Below, one piece after another: positions 12,101 through 23,811 of a stretch of 64,000 bases of DNA; the stretch's first letter is position 1, and the number at the start of each line of letters is the position of its first letter. The stretch is from Mactromeris polynyma. Lineage: Eukaryota; Mollusca; Bivalvia; Venerida; Mactridae. Location of the stretch: contig JASFXZ010000005.1 in the NCBI GenBank assembly GCA_032209605.1, forward strand, positions 23,424,905 through 23,488,904. The letters run 5' to 3'. The position numbers and the translations under genes are program-made. The notes beneath the pieces are model-generated. The model was given only the letters and a program-made list of their open reading frames with translations. It was not told the DNA's origin and made no database searches.

Positions 12101-15100
12101 TCAGCCATTTATGGTGAGGTCGCTTTATTGCACTATATCATGCCACACTTTTTGCCACGCTCTGGTATGTGGCAAAATCATGATTTGTAGTGAGTTAGGT
12201 TCTTGAATAAACTCTCGTAAATCTTGTTTTGTAAATTGTATTTGTATTTGTTACCTCAGATAACACCAAGGTAGATCATTACTTTGTGTTAACGTTATCC
12301 ATCGCCAACAGCAGTTTAGCACACTGAGTGTATTCTAAATTTCTCTGTGTTATTGATGTATGTTCTTTAAGTTTATGTAATGATAATGTTAACTTTTTGC
12401 TGGTCAGTTAGATTTATCTGATTTTATCGTTTTTGTTCAAACTTTTTTATTTTACATCGATTTAAAACAAATTCCTACAGCCTAGTATATTTATCACTTT
12501 CAATGATTAATTCCTGGGTTTGTAACCAGTACTCGCACCTCATGGTGGGATATGAACCCATAACACCAGTCTCCAGATTACCTTATATATGTAGTGTAGG
12601 TATACAGTCTTTGTTTATAAATTGTTGACAATTTGAGTTTGAATGAGGGCTGTTCAAAATATGCAGACTAGTGCTGTAACTTTATCAGGAATGCTTCAAA
12701 TTTTACTGAAATTTACCTACATAATAATTATGCTTATGATGTCTATGTTTATATCTGGAATTGTAAAGACTCTCAATGTAAATAGTATGAATTGCTTCCT
12801 TGAAAGCCATGTGCTATGATCATGTTACGTAATTATCAACAATGCATTTTTGGTCAGCCCTCACAGTATGTATTTTCTGTAATTACAGATAAGGAAGAAT
12901 GAGTCAGAAGTTGAATTACTAGAGTTGTATAATGAGAATGTATGTAGTTGGACGATGTTTATACGACTGTCACCCTCATTGCTAGAACAGAACTGTACGG
13001 TATATAGGGACCAAGATCAGTTCTATATAGTTACAAAAACTGAAATACGAGAAGAGGAATTACTCATGTGGTTCTCTGCTGAAATTTGTTATCAACTTGG
13101 TAAGAATGTGTTAATGAATGTATTGCCCAGTGGTTCTGGAGGCTTTGGGGTTATGTTGACATGATGGTCATTGAAACAATCCAATGTTACAATGTACTGG
13201 GTTTCAGATTAGATATTTTACAAAATCAATAAAAAATTATCTTCTAATTAAATTTCTTTTTTATGACAGATATTTTGATCAATTCTGATACAATACAAAA
13301 TTGTTGAAATCAGGAATGTGAAATATTTAACTGCTCAACGCATCATTTCGTAGTTTTAATTTTTCCCTGTAATGAGAACAAATGGTAGCAATTTGATTTT
13401 ACTTGCATGAATGGAAAATGGGTCACTTATTTTAGTAAAATGTCACCCAAAAGTTACTTTATATAGCCATGGTGTTCTATCTCTTGTGAAACCTGAGGCC
13501 TAATTCACAAACGTTATAATACTGAAAATCAGACGTAGACTTTAAAATGTTAAATTTCCTATTTGCTCCAACATTGTTATTAAGATAAAGATCTTAATAA
13601 AAATGGGCAGAAGTGTACAGTGGGTAACATTAATTATTCAGAGAAAGTTTCTGTTGTGTATATTCAATGAAAATGTAATGCTGGTAAGTTTTACTATGCA
13701 AATTTGAAGTCTAAGTCTAGCTTTCAGTTTTAAAATGTTTGTGAATAAGGCTCCCTGTCTCTCACTATCAGTACTTTACTCACAAAATGTTTATTAATAC
13801 TTCTGTTACATCTGATAGTTTTTATTCATGGGTGTTCTGACTGTAGACAGTACTAAAGTAATTTATAGTAATAAGATTGTTAGTAATAAGATCGGTTATA
13901 CATGGCGATGGATTTAATTAAGGATGTTTAATATATTTCCTACAGTTAAAACATCAATAATCATGTATTAACAAAGAATGAATTCATTTTGTATTGATCC
14001 GTATTTGTTGAAGAAAGATGTTTGTACATCATAAAATTTAAGACAAAACAATCGGGCTATTTTGCAAGTTTTGTCTGTTAGTAATATGGTAAAAAAAGAA
14101 GATATTTCGATCAGTTATACAATGCGATGGTTCTCATTAGAGATGGTTTAGCCAATGTAGCAACAATACTGAATGAAGCAAATTCAAACATTTTATGTAA
14201 CTATGAGCAAGATACATCTTTAAAGGACATTTTTTGTATTTTCTTAAACTTTTAGTTTTGCATCAATATGTACATTCATGTAAGGTAAACATGTAACTTG
14301 TCTATATTTTTAGGTATATCTCAAGATCCAGGGAACGTGAAGTTGAATCAATGTGAAGAATGTGGACTTTATTTTCTTGTCAAACGTTTACTTAATGCTC
14401 ATCTGAAGTTGAAACATCCAGAAAACTTTAATTTTACATGTTTTGTGTGTGACAAAAAATTTAAATCTAAAGGCAAACTTAATGGACATATGGCGATACA
14501 CATGTATGTAAAACCTCACAGTTGTGTGTACTGTAAAAAACAATTCTCAGATTCCAGTAATTTGAAAATACATCTACATATACACACAGGTAAGAGTTTA
14601 TGACATTTGTGAAAATTAAAAAATATTGATTTTATTTTTTCAAAATTTTTGGGGCCAAAAACACCTCTTACCATACTGCTTTTTGCGATTTTCAAACGTT
14701 CCTGCTTACAGAACATCTGAAATTGTGGATTGTTTTGAAATATTACTGGTATATTTTGCCAGTTTATCATGTTAAGGGTTTGTACTCTAAAGTTGTTTAA
14801 TTCAGAGCCACTTTTTGCTATAATATTTGTTCATTTGTGTGTGGAGTCTTTATCAAATTAACACCTTTTACATACATGCCATAGTTCTGTTTGATATTTA
14901 ATATTCCTGTATACATGTCTCCTGCTTTGTATCACATTTCTTTTGGCTTTTCATATCTAAACAATCGTCATCTCTGTAATACACTTGGTACATTTAAAAA
15001 CGCACAATATATGCTTTTGTTGATATTTCGTAAACTCACAATAGAATGAGTAAAACCCATTACACATTTTTATGTCATGTTTTGAATGTATGCAACATGC

Positions 15101-16432
15101 CCGCTGAATTTCATAATAATAAAGTGGTATGTTTTGTGAAAAATGAGTCATGAGTGACATGCTTTAATCAGGGATTTCCCTGACGCAGAAATCTTGAGTC
15201 CCTGACTCCCTTTTCTTTCAAGGGACTCCCATTTTCAACTTACTGTGCATCCCTGGGACCCTTAACAGAAGTATAAACTGTATAACTGGGACCCTACAAA
15301 TTTACTAAGAACCCCCAATTTATCAAACACTAGAGTCCATGGACCCCTATCTGAAAAATCCTAGGAAAACCCTGCTTAGATGGAAGAGAATGACACTTAA
15401 GCAAATGTCTTGGGTCAAAATGCAGTGCTTTTGAAGTGCAGTGCTTTTTAAGATACTGATTAAAGATAATGTGAAGTATTATGGAAAATTTTACTTACTT
15501 TGAACTGAGTCTACCTTTGTTTACCTTTAAATGTATCAATCTATGTAAAACTTACCTATCTTTGTTTACCTTTAAATGTATCAATCTATGTAAAACTTAT
15601 CTATCTTTGTTTACCTTTAAATGTATCAATCTATGTAAAACTTACCTATCTTTGTTTACCTTTAAATGTATCAATCTATGTAAAACTTATCTATCTTTGT
15701 TTACCTTTAAATGTATCAATCTATGTAAAACTTATCTATCTTTGTTTACCTTTAAATGTATCAATCTATGTAAAACTTACCTATCTTTGTTTACCTTTAA
15801 ATGTATCAATCTATGTAAAACTTATCTATCTTTGTTTACCTTTAAATGTATCAATCTATGTAAAACTTATCTATCTTTGTTTACCTTTAAATGTATCAAT
15901 CTATGTAATACTTATCTATCTTTGTTTACCTTTAAATGTATCAATCTATGTAAAACTTATCTATCACCCTGATTATATTTCAGGTGTAAAGAAATTTAAG
16001 TGTGATGAATGTGGGAAGGCATTTCGACAGAAAGCTCATCTTGATACTCATTTAGTGGTACATACAGGAGATAAGAAGTTTAAATGTGATTATTGTGATA
16101 AAGTATTTGGACGTAGATCTGATCTGAAAACACACTCGTACATTCACACGAAGGAGGTGTCGTACACGTGTGAAATATGCGGAAAGGTTTTCTATAAGAC
16201 GCAAAATCTGAAGAAACATCTAAAAGTGCATTCTGGGGAAAGAAATTATATGTGTGATAAATGTTTTAAGGGATTTCAAACAAAATATCATCGAGATCGA
16301 CATTTGAAGATATGCAAGGAAAAGAACGGGAAGGAATCGGCATATATGAGTCTCGAAGAGGTGGCGAAGTTAGACAGTACATGTGATGATGTGGTACCAT
16401 TGCAGAAAGTTAGTGAAGACCATGAAATATAA
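6143..16432 (+). CDS. PRDM4: PRDM4-like PR/SET-domain zinc-finger transcription regulator
   Basis: Ten coding exons join in phase: 6143-6257, 7409-7881, 8193-8958, 9842-10039, 10464-10583, 11120-11281, 11995-12113, 12889-13099, 14314-14589 and 15984-16432. Together they give 2889 nt, 962 codons plus stop, with GT/AG at every junction. The start is the ATG in MADGLTSINAAS, 17 nt after an acceptor, so a leader exon exists upstream. Layout: a basic NLS-like run KSKRKRKPRKKK (about residue 47), a long Gln/Pro/Ser-rich region (200-510), a CxxC...CxxH zinc knuckle (about 559-572), a PR domain (575-720) and seven zinc fingers (728-950). Finger order and motifs such as KPHSCVYCKKQFSD, CDYCDK and the terminal C2HC finger match PRDM4, a nuclear factor linked to cell-cycle and neurotrophin signalling in vertebrates. 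Human PRDM4 is 801 residues; this one is longer in the N-terminal region. Confidence 0.92.
6627..7372. mobile_element. Non-autonomous hAT-like element in PRDM4 intron
   Basis: The segment starts CAGGGCTCGCGA and ends with its exact complement TCGCGAGCCCTG (12-bp perfect terminal inverted repeats). Inside each end, motifs such as GACTAGCCCG recur. It is flanked by AAACT on both sides (6622-6626, 7373-7377); a full 8-bp duplication typical of hAT elements is not visible. No transposase ORF is present. A shorter member of the same family is at 37137-37435. The hAT assignment rests on the CAGGG terminus and the 8-bp flank at the second copy. Confidence 0.65.
8229..8363 (+). repeat. 36-bp coding tandem repeat in PRDM4 exon
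   Basis: About 3.7 copies of a 36-bp unit lie in frame in the third coding exon and encode degenerate 12-residue repeats (PSDHPAPLSAPR, PPDQQVPLLAPG, QPDHQMQLSAPQ, PSDQQAPL). The unit is a multiple of three, so copy-number change would not break the frame. Confidence 0.8.
8978..9235 (+). repeat. SINE with conserved core, in PRDM4 intron
   Basis: A degenerate tRNA-like head (GCTGGTAGGCACTGGACCG, then GGTCATGGGTTGAAATTCC in the B-box position) is followed about 100 bp later by a core containing AAAGTTGTCGGTTGCATGC and ACCCAGGAATACTG. The same core occurs at 32450-32735 and, reversed, at 61795-62075. Confidence 0.7.
9641..9763. mobile_element. Short MITE with 25-bp inverted ends in PRDM4 intron
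   Basis: Left end 9641-9665 starts CACAGGAGATTGTCA. The right end 9739-9763 is its reverse complement with 23 of 25 matches. The total is 123 bp with no coding capacity. Inside the right half, GAAGGGATAAAGG is repeated directly. No clear target duplication was found. Confidence 0.65.
11120..13099 (+). other. PRDM4: PR/SET domain portion of PRDM4
   Basis: Exons 11120-11281, 11995-12113 and 12889-13099 encode a CVDCNKLMTSPCTVH zinc knuckle, then YLSRARASLPPCF and TRFGPMVGKR, and the C-terminal PR blocks CSWTMFIRLSPS, CTVYRDQDQFYI and REEELLMWFSAEICYQLG. This is the PR fold (SET-related), which in many PRDM proteins binds partners rather than methylating; activity cannot be judged here. Phases are 1-1, 1-0 and 0-1. 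Confidence 0.88.
12485..12600 (-). repeat. SINE fragment, reversed, in PRDM4 intron
   Basis: On the minus strand it shows a B-box-like GGGTTCATATCCCACC followed by TACTGGTTACAAACCCAGGA, which resembles the core of the other SINE copies. It is truncated on both sides. Confidence 0.45.
14314..16432 (+). other. PRDM4: Zinc-finger array of PRDM4
   Basis: Exon 14314-14589 encodes three C2H2 fingers (CEECGLYF...HLKLKH, CFVCDKKF...HMAIH, CVYCKKQF...HLHIH). The last exon 15984-16432 encodes three more (CDECGKAF, CDYCDKVF, CEICGKVF) and a final C2HC finger (CDKCFKGF...HLKIC), then an acidic tail ending at TAA. The split inside the linker after the third finger is phase 1. Fingers of this type bind DNA. 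Confidence 0.9.
15511..15968. repeat. Minisatellite, 10 copies of 45 bp, next to the last PRDM4 3' splice site
   Basis: Ten near-identical 45-bp units (core TTTACCTTTAAATGTATC) lie head to tail. Most differences are a single C/T at the unit join and one A/T in the ninth copy. Because 45 is a multiple of three, one frame is open through the array, but it is intronic. It ends about 15 bp before the acceptor at 15983, leaving only the branch/pyrimidine stretch. Confidence 0.95.
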
Positions 16433-17700
16433 GGTTGTCGAAATATCAATCGTAATTCGATTCTTTCATGGTTATGCGCATCTGATACATGCGTGCAAAA
16501 AATTAATAATCTGTGGATAAAATTGTGATCTTAAGGGGTTTATAAATGTCAATGTGAACAGTATTTTACCATAAACCTGGTTTTGACATCCATCTTCACA
16601 TTTCTATATACAATGAACTATTTAGATATATACTTAATGCCATTAAAAAACGCAATCAAAAATTGTGCACATAGAAAAAGTGACATTAAAAAGGCAAAAA
16701 AATTCTTTGCGTCTCAAACATAATTTCATAGAATTAATCAATAATGAAATAAAAAAATAATAAGTGTTGAGTTTAATAAAGTTTTGAACAAGAATTAAAC
16801 ATAGAAAACTATAACACGCTTTTGACAGTTGGTACTACAAAATGATGCCTAGTTCAAATAGTTGCATTTTTAATGGTGTTAAGTATATAAATTTCACTTT
16901 GTGCAATTGCTGGTAATATACAAGCATATTGCATACATTTAGTTTGTTTTGTAAATGCTCATATATTTTTATCAAGATCTGCTTAAACTGACGATTCATC
17001 TAAAATCTCTTGAAGGTTTGTTTCAATCAGAGTGATGATATTTTCTTGTATATAATATATTATGCCAGAGTATGCATTTATTCATTATTGTTATTTATTT
17101 TATTTATCTATTTGTTCTTACATGAAGCATCAAATATTGGTGTCTTGTTATTTGCGAGGTCTAATTTTTTGAATCTCCTATATGAGTTATATTATAAGTA
17201 TTTGTTGTTTATGAATAACGGAGTCAGAAAAATAAATTTTATTTCAGTCAGGTATCTGTGCAAATTTGTTGTTATATTATTTATGAACATAATGAAGACA
17301 TCTTCGTCCATTATGTTTTACACCACAAACTGTATCCTACATGCGATATCTGCCATGTTTTTCATGTATGTACATTGGTGTTGAATAGCCTGCAACAGTG
17401 TTGAATAGCCTGCACCATGACCGTGGAAAAGGTGTTCGGAAATTTTTGTAACTGAGTTATCAGTCTATTACCAAAAATCTTCTATGCTTAAAGCTGTTTC
17501 ACAAGTTGCTTTCATGGCTTAAAAATTTGGAAAATGTTGCTAAACGACACTGTTTATTATAAACAATCAATTTAATTTTCACATAGTAGCGTTCATTTTT
17601 CAATTAAAATTTTCTTTACTCTATAAGAATGGTCTTTATTACTGATGAGGTTGAATTTGTTTATTCTCGCCACTGGAAATCCGCATTGGTAAGCACCAAG
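16433..17700. other. PRDM4 3' UTR and intergenic sequence
   Basis: An AATAAA at 16775-16780 is the best polyadenylation signal for PRDM4, giving a 3' UTR of about 0.37 kb. The rest is AT-rich. An open frame at 17010-17384 is hydrophobic and low-complexity and is not supported as a gene. Confidence 0.45.
16775..16780 (+). terminator. Polyadenylation signal AATAAA for PRDM4
   Basis: Canonical hexamer about 345 bp after the stop codon, in TTTAATAAAGTTTT. Best candidate; not verified by transcript data. Confidence 0.45.
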
Positions 17701-18067
17701 AAATGTGTGTCGAAATGCATTAACCAGGATAATATACTTACACCAAGCTTGGGGCGTAGGGGGTGTATTATACCGTATTGATTTAACCATCCTTAAATGT
17801 AGTTACTGCATTTGGTGATAGTGTTTTTGTTCAAACAACCAACATGGAGTTGTTCACTTAATGTGTGCATTTCCAACTGCGTTTGTACACTTTCATTTAC
17901 TTTTAGTTCACTTCGCCTCTTCATGTGTCTTTCATCCAATAAGCATCCAGAATTTTTCAAGTGTTTGGTCAACTAATCCATTTATTATGGCATTTCGCAC
18001 AATATCTAATAAGTGTTTTCATTAAGTAAATCTGGTAAGTGATCAATATGACTGTAAACTATTAGCC

Positions 18068-18170
18068 GGTTATAACTCACATATTAGAATTATAAACAAA
18101 TTAAGTGCTGCGGTCGCTGACGCTTCCTTGCACTTAATTTGCTTATAATTCCAATATATGAGCTATAACC
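18068..18170. repeat. 41-bp inverted repeat inside repeat copy 1
   Basis: Arms 18068-18108 and 18130-18170 are reverse complements with about four or five mismatches, separated by 21 bp containing GCGGTCGCTGACGC. The left arm is normal unit sequence (GGTTATAACTCACATATTAG...); the right arm is a partial inverted copy of the same sequence. Confidence 0.8.
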
Positions 18171-19449
18171 TATACTTGGCGCACCAATATTGGTTAACTT
18201 TCAACTTGGTATTTGTTGACAACATGTGTTGTGTACGCAATATAGGAATTTCACATTTAAGTGAAATATCACATTTTAGTGAAATAGCAAAATAAAGTCA
18301 TGTTTGGGGAACACAAAGACATCAAAATGTATTTACAATTAACACAGTCAGTGCAGGGCAATTGATAATGATGATGAACATATCGAATAATTGTTCAATT
18401 GCATTGTCATGTGTGCAGTAAATGGAATGGTTTGGAAACGCAGGAAAATGCTGGTTACTGAATTATACTTTGGTAATCCACATTTGCAACGCATTTGACG
18501 TTTCCAGTATGTGGCGTACAAAGATGATCGTGTCGACCAATCTGGTGACTATCGATTGGCACAGGTTCTCGATCGAGTATTTAGGGTTAATTGGTATCGT
18601 GGTTGAAAATTTGAAAGTAGATTCTCACAGATATATTGTTAAACAACAGTAATGTCATAAAACGTGACCATAATTCCACAAACGCAAGCCAGATTTGAAT
18701 ATACTTACGTTAGAATTACAATGCAGACAGTACTGATAAACAGACTGACGGACATTGAAGCTTCGAATGATACCTGTAGTTTTTGCAATATAAATGAAAC
18801 ATGGTACGTGTGCGTGTATATCCTGCAGAACATACCAATTCAGGTACAACCTGTAAAAGACTGCGAGGTCTCGAGAAACTGACATAACCTAAGAAAAACA
18901 ATTACCGCGTAATAATAATCATATGCAAGAAAAGCTAATAAAATTATTTGAAGAAGAACTTACGACTTACTACTTCCATGCATATATAACCAGCTTTGCA
19001 CCCTGGTGCTTTACATTGATCGCAGCAAGGTATTTTTACAGGTGTGCACGTTGTCTTCCGTTCGTTTAATGAGTACTGTATTCGGAGCTGGAATATAATA
19101 ACAAGACCGATTCCAACTGTAGGTTAGCTCGATATGATGGCGATATGAATCTCTGCAAACGACGGTTAGCAACACTATACCCGATTTAACCGTAAAATGA
19201 AGATGACAAGACCGAACAGTGATCAAGAAGCTCTATGAAGGGAATATTCAAGCGTGTAAATTAAAAGCCATAGCAATAAATTTCCTTTTATCCGTGTAAC
19301 AAGTACACATATTCCATTGTACAGCATGGACTTTGGGTTTCTCTTGTCTTGTTGATGAACGCAAGCTATCTCTCAAGGTGAAATGGTAAATACCAATTCA
19401 CAAGTCCAGTGTACCTGAGCAATAAATTACATAGAACTATACTGTGTGT

Positions 19450-19535
19450 GCCTCTATAACTCAGTCGGTTAAACGTTCTGTATTTAGATGTATTATTGAA
19501 AAGTTAAGCACCAGTTCGACTCTCACCCGAGGTAT
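19450..19535 (+). repeat. tRNA-like segment with A and B boxes in the tandem repeat
   Basis: GCCTCTATAACTCAGTCGGTT matches a tRNA 5' half and A box, and AGTTCGACTCTCACCCGAGG resembles a T-arm B box plus an acceptor strand complementary to GCCTC. The middle is 20-25 bp too long and the T stem does not pair well, so this is a tRNA-derived relic, not a functional tRNA. Copies sit at 21645-21730, about 59047-59132 and 60857-60942. A second B-box-like GGTTCAATACCC lies about 85 bp further on. Confidence 0.5.
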
Positions 19536-20369
19536 TCTTTACTTTTTTAATTGTTTGTAAATATATACTCCGCACCACAGACGTTCACCAGGAAGCAATA
19601 TACCGGTTCAATACCCAGAAAGTTATTATTTTTGCCGATAGATCATATTCAAGCCAAAGCTGGAACAAAGACTCATCTGCGTCACGTGGTCATTTAAAAT
19701 GTAATCCGTCCATTGTTCTTGCTTTTATTTCATTCAGTATCCTGTCGACAATATCGCGTCTCTCAGAATGCAGTGATGTAAACAATGTAATCGACATTAC
19801 ACAATATGAGAGTAACGCAACTCTGAAACACTTGACATATATGTAAACAGTAACGTTTTAAACAACAAATGCAATGACGGGATTATAAAAAAATAAATCT
19901 CAACTTTATCCGAAAAAAGCAAGTATGACTGTTCAATGATGTTATACATTCCGACACAATATATTTATAAATAACGCATTTAATGATACTACCAAATAAT
20001 CAACGAGTTCAATCCTACTGACTTAATGACATGCATCATAGTGACTGTATTTACAATGAACAATTTATCGGATTAGCGAACTGTATAATTCCTGTTGCAA
20101 TTCGATGTACAAACAAGAATACGTAAGTAACGGTATATTTACGATATAATTATATTTCCGCCAAAAGCAACCAGTGTTATTTAAGTTCATAGCGGAATTC
20201 CAAAACGTTGTATTGACGTAAACTGTTTATTACCTCCCTTGTATACAGACATGATATTTCTAGATTTTGGCATTAGGAATAAATAATCAGGAATCAAATT
20301 TCATATCAGATACAAGAACAAAACAAATTTTGGCCATTGATAGGAAGAACTGAATTTTCAGAAAAGTCT

Positions 20370-22563
20370 GTCGAAATGCATTAACCAGGATAATATATTT
20401 ACACCAAGCTTGGGGCGTAGGGGGTGTATTCTACCGTATTGATTTAACCATCCTAAATGTAGTTACTGCATTTGGTGATAGTGTTTTGTTCAAACAACCA
20501 ACATGGAGTTGTTCACTTAATGTGTGCATTTCCAACTGCGTTTGTACACTGTTGTTTACTTTTAGTTCACTTCGCCTCTTCCTGTGTCTTACATCCAATA
20601 AACATCCAGAATTTTTCAAATGTTTTGTCAACTAATCCATTTATTATGGCATTTCGCACAATATCTATTAAGTGTTTTCATTAAGTAAATCTGGTAAGTG
20701 ATCAATATGACTGTAAACTATAAGCCGGTTATAACTCACATATTAGAATTATAAACAAATTAAGTGCAAGGAAGCGTCAATGAAACATGGTAAGTGTGCT
20801 TGTATATCTCGCAGAACATACCAATTCAAGTACAACAGTCCTGTAAAAGACTGCGAGGTCTCAAGAAACTGACATAACCTAAGAAAAACTATTACCGCGT
20901 AATAATAATCCTTTGAAAAGAAAATCTAATAAAATTATTTGAAGAAGAACTTACTACATACATGCATATATAACCAGCTTTGCACCCTGGTGCTTTACCT
21001 TTGATCGCAGCAAGGCATTTTTACAGGCGTGCACGTTGTCTTCCGTTCGTTTAGTGAGTACTGTATTCGGAGCTAGAATATAATAACAAGACCGATTCCA
21101 ACTGTAGGCTAGCTCGATATGATGGCGATATGAATCTCTGCAAACGACCGTTAGCAACACTATACCCGATTTTACCTTGAAATGAAGATGACAAGACCGA
21201 ACTGTGATCATTACTTCATGCTGGCTGATATGTTTATGTGAAGTAACATCGTTGACATCCCCGCGACAACGGTTTGTCGTAAATATCTACAATATATATT
21301 TGCATAGAAATAACACTGGGACGAATGCAATGCGGAGAATCAGCTTTCTTACATATTTATACTGTCACGTAGCAGCTAGCTACACATTGAACACTCCAGT
21401 TCCTGCATGCGTCCGAAACAAGAAGCTCTATGAAGGGAATATTCAAGCGTGTAAATTAAAAGCCATAGCAATAAAATTCCTTTTATCCGTGTAACAAGTA
21501 CACATATTCCATTGTACAGCATGGACTTTGGGTTTCTCTTGTCATGTTGATGAACGCAAGCTATCTCTCAAGGTGAAATGGTAAATACCAATTCACAAGT
21601 CCAGTGTACCTGAGCAATAAATTACATAGAACTATACTGTGTGTGCCTCTATAACTCAGTCGGTTAAACGTTCTGTATTTAGATGTATTATTGAAAAGTT
21701 AAGCTCCAGTTCGACTCTCACCCGAGGTATTCTTTACTTTTTTAATTGTTTGTAAATATATACTCCGCACCACAGACGTTCACCAGGAAGCAATATACCG
21801 GTTCAATACCCAGAAAGTTATTATTTTTGCCGATAGATCATATTCAAGCCAAAGCTGGAACAAAGACTCATCTGCGTCACGTGGTCATTTAAAATATAAT
21901 TCGTCCATTGTTCTTGCTTTTATTTCATTCAGTATCCTGCCCACAATATCGCGTCTCTCAGAATGCAGTGATGTAAACAATGTAATCGACATTACACAAA
22001 ATGAGAGTAACGCAACTCTGAAACACTTGACATATATGTAAAAAGTAACGTTTTAAACAACAAATGCAATGACGGGATTATAAAAATTAAATCTCAACTT
22101 TATCCGAAAAAAGCAAGTATGACTGTTCAATGATGTTATACATTCCGACACAATATATTTATAAATAACGCATTTAATGATACTACCAAATAATCAACGA
22201 GTTCAATCTTACTGACTTAATGACATGCATCATAGTGACTGTATTTACAATGAACAATTTATCGGATTAGCGAACTGTATAATTCCTGTTGCAATTCGAT
22301 GTACAAACAAGAATACGTAAGTAACGGTATATTTACGATATAATTATATTTCCGCCAAAAGCAACCAGTGTTATTTAAGTTCATAGCGGAATTCCAAAAC
22401 GTTGTATTGACGTAAACTGTTTATTACCTCCCTTGTATACAGACATGGTATTTCTAGATGTTGGCATTAGGAATAAATTATCAGGAATCAAATTTCATAT
22501 CAGATACAAGAACAAAACAAATTTTGGCCATTGATAGGAAGAACTGAATTTTCAGAAAAGTCT
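20370..22563. repeat. 2.2-kb tandem repeat, copy 2
   Basis: A 2194-bp unit directly followed by copy 3; matching points throughout are offset by exactly 2194 bp. It contains 210 bp (about 21212-21420) absent from copy 1 and a tRNA-like segment at 21645-21730. Short ORFs on both strands recur between copies only because the DNA does; they show no protein motif. Confidence 0.9.
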
Positions 22564-23803
22564 GTCGAAATGCATTAACCAGGATAATATATTTACACCA
22601 AGCTTGGGGCGTAGGGGGTGTATTCTACCGTATTGATTTAACCATCCTAAATGTAGTTACTGCATTTGGTGATAGTGTTTTGTTCAAACAACCAACATGG
22701 AGTTGTTCACTTAATGTGTGCATTTCCAACTGCGTTTGTACACTGTTGTTTACTTTTAGTTCACTTCGCCTCTTCCTGCGTCTTACATCCAATAAACATC
22801 CAGAATTTTTCAAATGTTTGGTCAACTAATCCATTTATTATGGCATTTCGCACAATATCTATTAAGTGTTTTCATTAAGTAAATCTGGTAAGTGATCAAT
22901 ATGACTGTAAACTATAAGCCGGTTATAACTCACATATTAGAATTATAAACAAATTAAGTGCAAGGAAGCGTCAATGAAACATGGTAAGTGTGCTTGTATA
23001 TCTCGCAGAACATACCAATTCAGGTACAACAGTCCTGTAAAAGACTGCGAGGTCTCAAGAAACTGACATAACCTAAGAAAAACTATTACCGCGTAATAAT
23101 AATCCTTTGAAAAGAAAATCTAATAAAATTATTTGAAGAAGAACTTACTACATACATGCATATAAAACCAGCTTTGCACCCTGGTGCTTTACCTTTGATC
23201 GCAGCAAGGCATTTTTACAGGCGTGCACGTTGTCTTCCGTTCGTTTAGTGAGTACTGTATTCGGAGCTAGAATATAATAACAAGACCGATTCCAACTGTA
23301 GGTTAGCTCGATATGATGGCGATATGAATCTCTGCAAACGACCGTTAGCAACACTATACCCGATTTTACCTTGAAATGAAGATGACAAGACCGAACTGTG
23401 ATCATTACTTCATGCTGGCTGATATGTTTATGTGAAGTAACATCGTTGACATCTCCGCGACAACGGTTTGTCGTAAATCTCTACAATATATATTTGCATA
23501 GAAATAACACTGGGACGAATGCAATGCGGAGAATCAGCTTTCTTACATATTTATACTGTCACGTAGCAGCTAGCTACACATTAAACACTCCAGTTCCTGC
23601 ATGCGTCCGAAACAAGAAGCTCTATGAAGGGAATATTCAAGCGTGTAAATTAAAAGCCATAGCAATAAAATTCCTTTTATCCGTGTAACAAGTACACATA
23701 TTCCATTGTACAGCATGGACTTTGGGTTTCTCTTGTCATGTTGATGAACGCAAGCCATCTCTCAGCGTGAAATGGTAAATACCAATTCACAAGTCCAGTG
23801 TAC
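22564..23803. repeat. 2.2-kb tandem repeat, copy 3 (truncated)
   Basis: Nearly identical to the first 1.24 kb of copy 2 (scattered single-base differences). It ends abruptly after AAGTCCAGTGTAC, where LINE-derived sequence begins. Confidence 0.9.
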
Positions 23804-23811
23804 AAAATATT

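Larger units (their letters stand above)
17705..20369. repeat. 2.2-kb tandem repeat, copy 1 (rearranged)
   Basis: Starts at GTCGAAATGCATTAACCAGG (17709) and ends where the same word restarts at 20370. Compared with copies 2 and 3 it has about 0.7 kb of extra sequence after 18108 and lacks about 210 bp after 19214. The shared parts are very similar. It contains the tRNA-like motif at 19450-19535. Confidence 0.8.

Noticed and set aside
15481..15972. 163-codon ORF of perfect 15-residue repeats
   Set aside because: It is the intronic 45-bp minisatellite read in its one open frame; the PRDM4 splice acceptor lies just after it and no start or splice context supports translation.
17010..17384. 124-codon hydrophobic ORF
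   Set aside because: Low-complexity AT-rich codons, no domain and no splice or promoter context; in the PRDM4 3' flank.
19450..19535. Functional tRNA gene
   Set aside because: A- and B-box-like words are present, but the arm lengths and T-stem pairing are wrong and the copies are embedded in a repeat; called a tRNA-like relic instead.
19011..23758. Recurring ORFs of 60-96 codons on both strands in the 2.2-kb repeats
   Set aside because: They recur because the DNA is duplicated; differences between copies are not concentrated at silent positions, open frames exist on both strands, and no motif is recognised.
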